Source: an uncultured Bacilli bacterium (GTDB lineage: Bacteria; Bacillota_I; Bacilli_A; RF39; UBA660). Taken from it: 8,974 nucleotides of DNA. The stretch lies in contig CALVXV010000047.1 of the NCBI GenBank assembly GCA_944371685.1, positions 1-8,974 on the forward strand, written 5' to 3'. The notes below the pieces were generated by a model. The model saw nothing but the letters and a program-made list of their open reading frames with translations, made no database searches and was not told the DNA's origin. Below are positions 1-6,053 of this stretch, one piece after another; positions within the stretch are counted from its first letter, which is position 1; the number at the start of each line of letters is the position of its first letter. Made by a program: the position numbers and the translations under genes.

Positions 1-85
1 TCATTCTATTAACTGCATTACAGCCGCCGCCCCCGACACCTATTACTTTTATTTTTGCAAGTTGATCCATTTCAATTCCCATCAT
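1..85 (-). CDS. ftsZ: Cell division protein FtsZ, N-terminal fragment (runs off window)
   Basis: Only the first 28 codons are present; the gene continues past position 1. The reading begins MMGIEMDQLAKIKVIGVGGG and continues G-C-N-A-V-N-R-M. This is the first beta strand and first GTP-binding glycine loop of the tubulin-like GTPase FtsZ, which polymerises at mid-cell to form the Z ring. The start is the ATG at 85, with a perfect AGGAGG eight bases upstream; a second ATG follows directly and a third is codon 6, but the first has the best spacing. It lies 12 bases after the ftsA stop, so the two are almost certainly co-transcribed and probably translationally coupled. The residue after the glycine run is Cys, where many FtsZ proteins have Asn, Gly or Val. 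The fragment is short but the motif and the ftsA neighbour make the call secure. Confidence 0.95.
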   Translation of the reverse strand, partial: MMGIEMDQLAKIKVIGVGGGGCNAVNRM

Positions 86-93
86 TTTTATTT

Positions 94-99
94 CCTCCT
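94..99 (-). promoter_or_regulatory. Shine-Dalgarno site of ftsZ overlapping the ftsA stop codon
   Basis: On the minus strand AGGAGG lies at 99-94, eight bases before the ftsZ ATG at 85. The ftsA stop TAG (100-98) shares its last two bases with this site. A ribosome ending ftsA therefore sits on the ftsZ entry site, an arrangement that supports coupled translation. Confidence 0.85.
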
Positions 100-1327
100 A
101 TTCGCCAAAAAAGTATCCAAATACCTTTCCCAGCATTGTATCATCGTTTGAATTTTCTCTAGGTGAAGAAAGTTCATCCATATCATCTTCACTAAGCATG
201 GAATAATCCATTCCTTTTAATTTCAATGTATTTAGAAAATAAATAATATTACCTATAACTGTACTATATTTATTATTTCTAACTCCTATTAATTTAACTG
301 AACCTTTACTAGCAGTTGGCAAAACATCGCGCAAAACATATTCAAAATCTAGCATATTGCTAGTGCCACCAGTTATTATTATATACTGAATTGGCTTATT
401 TGTTAAGTCTTTTAACTCATTTTTTGCCAAAGTAAGTATCTCATTAATTCGGCCCATAACTACTTCAGAAACAGCTTTTTGATTAATTTTAATTTTAACA
501 TTGTCCAAATTAACGGTCTCATAAATATCATGAACACTAGCATTTCTAACATGAGCTAAAGCAAACTTCTCTTTAATCTTTCTTGCATCTTTTAACTCCA
601 ACTTATAAGTATATGCCAAATCACGGTCTATATCATTACCTCCAGCTCCAATTATCTTTGTAATAACTGGAATACTCTTATTATATAAAGACACTGTTGT
701 AATATCCGCTCCAACATTTATAATCGCACTAATTCCTTTATCTAAAGTCTCAGTTCTAAAGCAATTCATATCGCCAATACTTTCAACCGAAATATCGACA
801 ATTTCAATTCCTAAACTTTCAATTATACTGACAACTGAATACACGTTTTTTTTAGGTGTTGTCACCATCATGGCCCTGCCCATTAATTTCTTACCAGGAA
901 AACCTTTAGGATCTTTCATCACTGTTTTCCCATTAATTTTAAAATCAATCGGCACCACTGTCACAAATTCTTCATTAGGCATTAAATTTTTTTTAATTCC
1001 TGCTTTATAAGAATTAATCATATCCTTAGATGTAATTAAATCACCCGGAATATCACACTCACCTCTAATTAACTTATATTCAGCCATATGATTTGGCACA
1101 TTTGCAATAACTTTTTTAATCTTAATTCCAAGCATATCTTCAATAGACCTAAACGCAAGTAAAATTGAGTTTTTAGCTAACTCTGGATCAGTTATTAACC
1201 CCTTTTTTATTCCCCGAGAAGGTATAGTTGTAGCTGCAAGTAAATTCAAATGATTTTTATATAATTCACATACAGCAAGTTTAATGGAATCGCTGCCGAG
1301 ATCAATACTCGCATAAACGTGCTCCAT
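98..1327 (-). CDS. ftsA: Cell division protein FtsA
   Basis: Actin-like ATPase of 409 residues that anchors FtsZ filaments to the membrane and helps recruit the late divisome. The actin-fold nucleotide motifs are visible: phosphate-1 at about 6-19 (ASIDLGSDSIKLAV), phosphate-2 at about 201-214 (AIINVGADITTVSL) and an adenosine motif near 316-324 (IIITGGTSN). Residues of about 82-160 fit the FtsA-specific 1C/SHS2 insertion. A polar linker (about 372-397) leads to MLGKVFGYFFGE at the C-terminus, a short amphipathic helix of the kind that targets FtsA to membrane. Length is close to the usual 410-440. The ATG at 1327 has AGGAGG eight bases upstream. It sits between divIB and ftsZ, as in the classical division cluster, and ends inside the ftsZ ribosome site. 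Two overlapping promoter candidates precede it. No oddities in the sequence. Confidence 0.97.
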   Translation of the reverse strand: MEHVYASIDLGSDSIKLAVCELYKNHLNLLAATTIPSRGIKKGLITDPELAKNSILLAFRSIEDMLGIKIKKVIANVPNHMAEYKLIRGECDIPGDLITSKDMINSYKAGIKKNLMPNEEFVTVVPIDFKINGKTVMKDPKGFPGKKLMGRAMMVTTPKKNVYSVVSIIESLGIEIVDISVESIGDMNCFRTETLDKGISAIINVGADITTVSLYNKSIPVITKIIGAGGNDIDRDLAYTYKLELKDARKIKEKFALAHVRNASVHDIYETVNLDNVKIKINQKAVSEVVMGRINEILTLAKNELKDLTNKPIQYIIITGGTSNMLDFEYVLRDVLPTASKGSVKLIGVRNNKYSTVIGNIIYFLNTLKLKGMDYSMLSEDDMDELSSPRENSNDDTMLGKVFGYFFGE

Positions 1328-1355
1328 AACATCATCCTCCTACGGTCTATCATTA

Positions 1356-1384
1356 ATTATACTATAATTTTACCTTATTGAAAA
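1356..1384 (-). promoter_or_regulatory. Candidate sigma-A promoter for ftsA-ftsZ (overlapping, closer)
   Basis: Minus-strand TTTTCA (1384-1379), 17 bases, then a perfect TATAAT (1361-1356), about 30 bases before the ftsA ATG. The -35 matches four of six. It overlaps the stronger-looking TTTACA/TAAAAT pair by most of its length, so at most one may be used, or they may be alternative starts. Confidence 0.4.
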
Positions 1385-1395
1385 GAAAATGTAAA
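1367..1395 (-). promoter_or_regulatory. Candidate sigma-A promoter for ftsA-ftsZ (upstream of two)
   Basis: Minus-strand TTTACA (1395-1390), 17 bases, then TAAAAT (1372-1367). Each hexamer matches the consensus at five of six positions and the spacer is optimal. It lies in the 105-base gap between divIB and ftsA. AT-rich sequence gives chance matches, so this is a prediction. Confidence 0.5.
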
Positions 1396-1433
1396 CCCAA
1401 ATTATTTTTTTAATGCACTTTCTTTTAAAATAA

Positions 1434-2108
1434 TTACTCTTTCACCTCAAAATATTCACCAGAATCCAAATATAAAATTCCTTTTTTATTATTAAATTCT
1501 TTAATTATATCCAAATAACCATCTATCTTATCAAAATCACTTAAAGTTAAATATACCATATTTCCATCATTCATAGTCAAAAAAAACCGGCCGTCATCAA
1601 CTTCATTTGGATCATACTTAATTTCTGAAATTCTTTTTACAATATCATAATTAATCTGTGAAATAGCAGTTAAAAACTTCGAATAAATCTTATCTGGCAC
1701 ATAATTAATAACTGTTGGTACTGGAAAATTATCCGTAACCTCAGTCTTATCTGCTAAAATAGTTTTAGAAGCTGGTAAATAATAAAATAAAGGCAAATTT
1801 TCTTTCAAATCTATTACCACCTTAGTAAGACTAGGCCTTTTAACATCTACACTTTTTATATAAACATCTTTTTCTAACCTGTCCTCAATTGTTTTAGAAA
1901 AAGTTTTCAAACTACTAGGATAATCTGAAAGCCCAGCTTTCTCAATAATTTCCCAATCACTATAAAGCGAATTACCTTTTATCACAATATTATTAATCTT
2001 CACATCCGTTAAAAATGCTAGACCTAAAAGAAATACCACAATAAATCCAAACACAAATAAAACATTTTTAACTTTAATTTTTCTTTTTTTCTTAACTTTA
2101 CGTGCCAT
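1434..2108 (-). CDS. divIB: Cell division protein DivIB/FtsQ
   Basis: Bitopic membrane protein of 224 residues in the FtsQ/DivIB family, which joins FtsL and DivIC in a complex controlling septal wall synthesis. Visible layout: a very basic cytoplasmic tail (1-14, mostly Lys/Arg), one membrane helix (about 15-34), a POTRA domain starting VKINNIVIKGNS (about 36-104), and an extracytoplasmic beta domain ending GILYLDSGEYFE (210-221), which resembles the family's C-terminal motif. It is a little shorter than typical DivIB (about 260) because the tails on both sides are short. The ATG at 2108 has AAAGGTGAT just upstream, pairing with the GGTGAT side of the anti-SD. It lies between murG and ftsA, the expected position. 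Family membership is clear from layout and neighbours; pairwise identity to named homologues is likely to be low. Confidence 0.9.
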   Translation of the reverse strand: MARKVKKKRKIKVKNVLFVFGFIVVFLLGLAFLTDVKINNIVIKGNSLYSDWEIIEKAGLSDYPSSLKTFSKTIEDRLEKDVYIKSVDVKRPSLTKVVIDLKENLPLFYYLPASKTILADKTEVTDNFPVPTVINYVPDKIYSKFLTAISQINYDIVKRISEIKYDPNEVDDGRFFLTMNDGNMVYLTLSDFDKIDGYLDIIKEFNNKKGILYLDSGEYFEVKE

Positions 2109-2182
2109 TAAATCACCTTTTTATTCTATCATTACTAAAATCAATATCTTTAATCCTTAAAGCTATCACTATATCTATATCT

Positions 2183-2211
2183 AGTTTATCAAAATTTTAA
2201 AGTTAAATCAA
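2183..2211 (-). promoter_or_regulatory. Candidate extended -10 promoter for divIB
   Basis: Minus-strand TTGATT (2211-2206), 17 bases, then TAAACT (2188-2183), with TG one base before the -10 (TGATAAACT), an extended -10 form. Each hexamer matches four of six. It lies in the 118-base gap between murG and divIB and would give a leader of about 65-70 bases before the divIB ATG at 2108. The gap also holds a short hexamer-like run (AGATATAGATATAGTGATAG) just downstream, of unknown meaning. Confidence 0.4.
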
Positions 2212-2226
2212 AAAATCATACATAAC

Positions 2227-3312
2227 CTATTTTTCATTATTACTAACTATCTTCTTTAAATTATCATATATAATGCTTGCGCTATCTTTAACCTGCATTT
2301 TTTTTAAATTATTCTTCATCTCATTTAACTTAATATCATCATGAATTAAACTATCTACTTTTTCAAATAAAACTCCATCTTTTAAATCCTTTTCTTCAAT
2401 CATCATCGCTGCCTTCTTATTAACCAAATCCAAAGCATTCAAATATTGATGATTATTTGCCACATAAGGTGAAGGAATTAAAATAGAAGGAACCTCTAAA
2501 GCAATAAGTTCACTCAAAGTTGAAGCCCCAGCCCTTGACACCATTAAATCTGTCTTTTTCATCACTTTAGTTAATCCCTCATAAAAAGGAATAATCTTCA
2601 CATTACTAGGATAACTATGTTTCATAACCTCATCATAAGAACCCTTACCTGTCACAAACAAAATTTCATAATCCTTCCCAGCAAACCTTCCAAGCTCATC
2701 CTCTAAATACTTACTTACTCTACCAGCTCCTAAAGAGCCCATAACAATAAGTACTAATTTTTTAGTCACTGATAATCCTAAATCAGACTTTAATATAGCC
2801 GGTACCTTCAATGCATCCTCACTACAAGGATTACCCGTCATAACCGCCTTATTTAAAGGAAATTTGTCCAAAGAAGATTCAAAAGAAACCCCAATCATAT
2901 CACAGTACTTACTCAAAAACTTATTTGATTTTCCAGGTAAAGCATTTTGCTCGTGCAAAAACGTCTTACAGCCTAATTTCTTCGCGCTCATAATAACCGG
3001 TACCGTCACATATCCACCAACACCAATTACAATATCTGGATTAAAATTTTTAATTATCTTCCGGCACTCTTTAAAAGCTTTAAACAAACACTTAACCGTC
3101 TTAAAATTTTTAAATATCTTCTTACTAAAACCATACATTTCAATAGACTTAAATGGAATACCCTTGTTAGGTACAATATCCTTCTCCATTCTATTATGCG
3201 TACCAATATATAAAAACTCACTATCCGGTTCCTTTTCCTTAATCTTATTTAATATAGCCAAAGCTGGATAAATATGGCCTCCAGTACCACCCGCACTAAT
3301 TATAACTCGCAT
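2227..3312 (-). CDS. murG: UDP-GlcNAc:undecaprenyl-PP-MurNAc-pentapeptide GlcNAc transferase (MurG)
   Basis: GT-B glycosyltransferase (family GT28) of 361 residues that adds GlcNAc to lipid I to make lipid II on the inner face of the membrane. Diagnostic motifs: N-terminal glycine loop with catalytic-region His, SAGGTGGHIYPALA (6-19); second glycine loop and HEQN region at about 97-130 (GVGGYVTVP, LHEQNALPGKSN); and the donor-binding segment SRAGASTLSE (259-268) followed by NNHQYLNA (286-293), where Glu268 and His288/Gln289 match UDP-GlcNAc contacts known for E. coli MurG. The third glycine loop, usually GGSQGA, is MGSLGA here (191-196). Length is normal. The ATG at 3312 follows AAGGATGTGA, one mismatch from an extended SD. 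Its upstream neighbour is an ABC exporter where many clusters have murD, ftsW or mraY; divIB follows downstream. Confidence 0.97.
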   Translation of the reverse strand: MRVIISAGGTGGHIYPALAILNKIKEKEPDSEFLYIGTHNRMEKDIVPNKGIPFKSIEMYGFSKKIFKNFKTVKCLFKAFKECRKIIKNFNPDIVIGVGGYVTVPVIMSAKKLGCKTFLHEQNALPGKSNKFLSKYCDMIGVSFESSLDKFPLNKAVMTGNPCSEDALKVPAILKSDLGLSVTKKLVLIVMGSLGAGRVSKYLEDELGRFAGKDYEILFVTGKGSYDEVMKHSYPSNVKIIPFYEGLTKVMKKTDLMVSRAGASTLSELIALEVPSILIPSPYVANNHQYLNALDLVNKKAAMMIEEKDLKDGVLFEKVDSLIHDDIKLNEMKNNLKKMQVKDSASIIYDNLKKIVSNNEK

Positions 3313-3332
3313 AACTTCACATCCTTAAAATA

Positions 3333-3361
3333 ATTATATATCATAATTATATGTGTCGCAA
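3333..3361 (-). promoter_or_regulatory. Candidate sigma-A promoter for murG
   Basis: Minus-strand TTGCGA (3361-3356), 17 bases, then a perfect TATAAT (3338-3333), about 20 bases before the murG ATG at 3312. The -35 matches four of six. It fills the 52-base gap after the ABC permease stop, so murG may start its own transcript with a very short leader. The ribosome site AAGGATGTGA (3326-3317) lies just downstream. Confidence 0.5.
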
Positions 3362-3364
3362 CCA

Positions 3365-5296
3365 CTAAAATTTATCATCTTTAATATTATTTATTAAACT
3401 AACTTTATATAAATGTAAATGACTTAAAAACATACATATTAAAACAAGCCAAACACAAAATATAAAACTAACAAAAAATAGCTTATAATCCATAATCACA
3501 AACTCAAAATCAAAATAATTTCCAAAATTTACATATAAATATCTACTAATTAATAAAATAAATGGAAACGCATATAAACATCCCTTACCACAAATTATTA
3601 AACTTTCAACTAACAAACATAAATTAATATTTAATCTAGTAAATCCTAAACTATTCAAAGTGGCAAACTCCCTTTTTCTAACCTTAATGTTGGCCGATAT
3701 CACATTAAAAATAGCTAAAATAGCAATCAAAACAATTATCAAAAGAAAAATAAACATAAATAATTTCACTAATAAAATAAAATTGTCAATAAACTCATAG
3801 CCCTTCTTAACATTCACATAACTTATATCTAAACCATTAGCCTGCGCGTACTTTTTAACCTTCTCATCAAGCCCTTTCTCACTAGTTTTAATAAAAGCCA
3901 TTCCTTCATATTTAGGGCACACCAAATTAAAATCATTATCATTCAAATTTAAAACAAAATTCCCTTCCAACAGCCTGTTTTCCAAACCAAATGGCACCTT
4001 ATCAGTCAAATCAACCGATATTTTATAATCACCTATCACTAATTCACTCAAATTTTGTAATGGCTTATAATCAATTTTATACATCTTATCATTTTTTAAA
4101 ACCACATCATTTACCCTATTTACAATCTCACCGCCACCCAAATTAGTAATAAATAAATTACTATTTTTTTGATAACCTTCTTTATAATTTTCTTTTAAAA
4201 TTGAAGTCGTTTGCTCACAAGATTTAAAAATCACTTTCTTATCAGCTTCTAAATAATCCGCAAACTCAAAAAGTTTCTCATAATCATCCGCCTCACTAAT
4301 CAGCGAAATATCATACTTAGGTAAATTCACATAATTATCAAATATCTTTAAAGTATAATCTTTAAAAATCATAAAACTGTTAAAAAGTAATATTAAAATA
4401 AAAATACATATAACCAGTCCCTTATATTTTTTACCTCCTCTTTTATAATTAACAAATGCATAACTAACCGCAAAATTTTTAAAGCCCTTTAAAACCACAC
4501 TTTTATCAATATCATCAGATTTAAATAAACTAATCACTTTATATTTTCTTACCTTAAATAAAGGTAAAAAAGAAGCAATCAATATAATACTCATAAGAAA
4601 AATAAAAGGTATCAATATAAAAGGTAAATAAAAATTAAACTTTAAATTACCGCTAAAAACCTCATATAAAATACTATTAACAAATCTAATAATTAAAAAA
4701 TTTAAAAAAACACTAAAAAATAAACCCAACACAATTCCAAGCAAACCACAAATAAACTCACCATAAAAAAACATTTTATAAATTTGACCGTTACTTGCCC
4801 CTACTGATGACAGTAAATATATATCCCCTTTTTTCTTTGTAAAAGCAATTTGAAAAGAATTATATATAATAAAAAAAACCGAAATAGATAAAATAAACAC
4901 AATTAAAACAATCAAACTCTCAAATAACTCTAAATAATTATCCTCACCAATCCCATATAAAGAAAGCAACTGATTATTATAATTAATCTCATCACATAAC
5001 TGGGTATGACAAAGCTTTTCTGTATACTCATAAGTCTTTCGAATATCATCATATTTTATATAATATAAACCATCTTTCTCCTTTAAAGAAATAATATTAT
5101 CATCATTAGTAATCACCCCTTTAATACTAACATGATAATCACTTTTTTTTAAAGTCACATCTATCAAATATTCTCTAAAAGAAGAAAATAAAATACCAAC
5201 ACTAAAAAATAAAATACTCGCTAAAATAGTTCCAATTATAATTGTTAAACTCTGTTTTTTATTTCCTTTCAAATACCTAAGACTTAATTTTAACAT
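3365..5296 (-). CDS. FtsX-like (MacB/LolC-type) ABC transporter permease, two-repeat form
   Basis: Membrane subunit of an ABC exporter; substrate unknown. From the ATG at 5296 it is 643 residues; residue numbers below count from the frame's first ATG at 5305, three codons upstream. Eight hydrophobic segments can be seen near 20-41, 128-153, 181-209, 226-250, 296-314, 506-535, 562-588 and 607-629. They form two copies of TM-outer domain-three TMs. The first outer domain is small (about 42-127), the second larger (about 315-505). The FtsX signature occurs twice: LLSSVGASNGQIYKMFFYGE (164-183) and TLNSLGFTRLNINLCLLVES (549-568). MacB/FtsX-type permeases are typically mechanotransmitters that move lipids, lipoproteins or peptides without a classical channel. 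The start at 5296 is preferred because AAAGGA (5310-5305) lies eight bases before it but touches the ATG at 5305. The gene overlaps the ATPase gene by 20 bases. BceB-type antimicrobial-peptide permeases are similar in size but have ten TMs; I see eight. Confidence 0.85.
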   Translation of the reverse strand: MLKLSLRYLKGNKKQSLTIIIGTILASILFFSVGILFSSFREYLIDVTLKKSDYHVSIKGVITNDDNIISLKEKDGLYYIKYDDIRKTYEYTEKLCHTQLCDEINYNNQLLSLYGIGEDNYLELFESLIVLIVFILSISVFFIIYNSFQIAFTKKKGDIYLLSSVGASNGQIYKMFFYGEFICGLLGIVLGLFFSVFLNFLIIRFVNSILYEVFSGNLKFNFYLPFILIPFIFLMSIILIASFLPLFKVRKYKVISLFKSDDIDKSVVLKGFKNFAVSYAFVNYKRGGKKYKGLVICIFILILLFNSFMIFKDYTLKIFDNYVNLPKYDISLISEADDYEKLFEFADYLEADKKVIFKSCEQTTSILKENYKEGYQKNSNLFITNLGGGEIVNRVNDVVLKNDKMYKIDYKPLQNLSELVIGDYKISVDLTDKVPFGLENRLLEGNFVLNLNDNDFNLVCPKYEGMAFIKTSEKGLDEKVKKYAQANGLDISYVNVKKGYEFIDNFILLVKLFMFIFLLIIVLIAILAIFNVISANIKVRKREFATLNSLGFTRLNINLCLLVESLIICGKGCLYAFPFILLISRYLYVNFGNYFDFEFVIMDYKLFFVSFIFCVWLVLICMFLSHLHLYKVSLINNIKDDKF

Positions 5297-5969
5297 TTTT
5301 CTCATCCTTTATAATTTTTCCATCAGACATCGTAATAATTCTATCAGCTTGTTTAGCTAAACTAAGATCATGAGTTACCATTATAATTGTCTGTTTAAAT
5401 TTTTTATTATAAAATCTTAAAAGTTTCATTACATATTTACTATTTTTACTATCTAAATTTCCTGTCGGCTCATCAGCTAATATTATCTTGGGCTTATTAA
5501 TTAATGCTCGGCCAATAGCTACTCGTTGTTGTTGTCCACCTGACAAATCATTAGGAAACATATTTTCTTTATTTATAAGTCCTAAACTTCTAAGTAAATC
5601 ATTAACTCTTTTATCATTAACCTGTCTACCATCAAATAAAGCCGGAAGTAATATATTCTCCCTTACATTTAAAACCGGTATCAAATTATAAAACTGATAA
5701 ATCACACCAATATACTTTCTTCTAAAAACTGTAAGTTCCTTATCTGAAAAACTATAAATATTTTGATTATTAATATAAACCAAACCAGCCGTGGGATTAT
5801 CTAAACCAGCAAGTAAATGCAGTAACGTACTCTTACCACTACCACTTTTTCCAACAACTGCCACAAACTCCCCTTTATTAACTTTTAAGTTCACCTTATT
5901 TAAAGCCCAAAACTCATTATCTCCATTCACATATTTTTTGCCTAAGTTTTTAACATTTAAAATTTCCAT
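5277..5969 (-). CDS. ABC transporter ATP-binding protein, LolD/MacB type
   Basis: Cytoplasmic ATPase of 230 residues that would drive the FtsX-like permease encoded next. All nucleotide-binding motifs are intact (numbering from MEILNVKNLG): Walker A GKSGSGKST (about 40-48), Q-loop in IYQFYN (Gln about 92), signature LSGGQQQR (about 142-149), Walker B IILADE (about 162-167), D-loop GNLDS, and H-loop VTHD (His about 200). The LSGGQQQRVAIGRAL signature and the size are typical of the MacB/LolD/FtsE-like family paired with FtsX-fold permeases. The frame is open for 14 codons upstream to an ATG at 6011, but that stretch does not resemble ABC proteins. The ATG at 5969 has AGAGGTGA five bases upstream. 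The permease start lies within the last codons, so translation is probably coupled. No clear promoter is visible in the 73-base gap before it, so read-through from the metal operon is possible. Confidence 0.92.
   Translation of the reverse strand: MEILNVKNLGKKYVNGDNEFWALNKVNLKVNKGEFVAVVGKSGSGKSTLLHLLAGLDNPTAGLVYINNQNIYSFSDKELTVFRRKYIGVIYQFYNLIPVLNVRENILLPALFDGRQVNDKRVNDLLRSLGLINKENMFPNDLSGGQQQRVAIGRALINKPKIILADEPTGNLDSKNSKYVMKLLRFYNKKFKQTIIMVTHDLSLAKQADRIITMSDGKIIKDEKNVKIKS
5305..5310 (-). promoter_or_regulatory. Shine-Dalgarno site deciding the permease start
   Basis: Minus-strand AAAGGA (5310-5305), inside the 3' end of the ABC ATPase gene. It abuts the ATG at 5305, leaving no spacer, but is eight bases from the in-frame ATG at 5296. 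This favours 5296 as the real start, three codons shorter than the longest frame. Confidence 0.65.
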
Positions 5970-5974
5970 TATAT

Positions 5975-5982
5975 TCACCTCT
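5975..5982 (-). promoter_or_regulatory. Shine-Dalgarno site deciding the ABC ATPase start
   Basis: Minus-strand AGAGGTGA (5982-5975), five bases before the ATG at 5969. It fixes the start at MEILNVKNLG and excludes the 14-codon upstream extension, whose ATG at 6011 has GAAGG only two bases away. Confidence 0.8.
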
Positions 5983-6023
5983 ATATAAAATATACGGTAA
6001 AAATTCCTCATTTCCTTCTAAAA

Positions 6024-6053
6024 CACAAAAAAATTCAAACTTTTAAATTTGAA
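6024..6053 (-). terminator. Candidate intrinsic terminator after the metal ATPase gene
   Basis: On the minus strand TTCAAATT (6053-6046) and AGTTTGAA (6041-6034) pair as an eight-base stem with one T-G wobble and a four-base TAAA loop, followed at once by seven T residues and then GTG. The stem begins within the last codons of the ATPase gene and the stop TAA (6045-6043) falls in the loop. It has only one G-C pair, so it would be a weak or leaky terminator. Confidence 0.4.

Noticed and set aside
2864..3271. Plus-strand open frame of 135 codons inside murG
   Set aside because: It lies wholly antisense to a clear MurG coding region, has no ribosome site seen and no recognisable domain; an AT-rich shadow frame.
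3365..5969. BceAB-type bacitracin/antimicrobial-peptide transporter assignment
   Set aside because: The permease size is similar, but I count eight membrane segments with an additional first outer domain, and no adjacent BceRS-like two-component genes are present.
5488..5988. Two short plus-strand frames (67 and 65 codons) opposite the ABC ATPase gene
   Set aside because: They mirror the conserved ATPase codons, including antisense of Walker motifs, and show no independent coding signal.
5970..6011. N-terminal extension of the ABC ATPase (14 codons to ATG 6011)
   Set aside because: It lacks similarity to ABC proteins, its ribosome site is too close, and the ATG at 5969 has a well-spaced AGAGGTGA.
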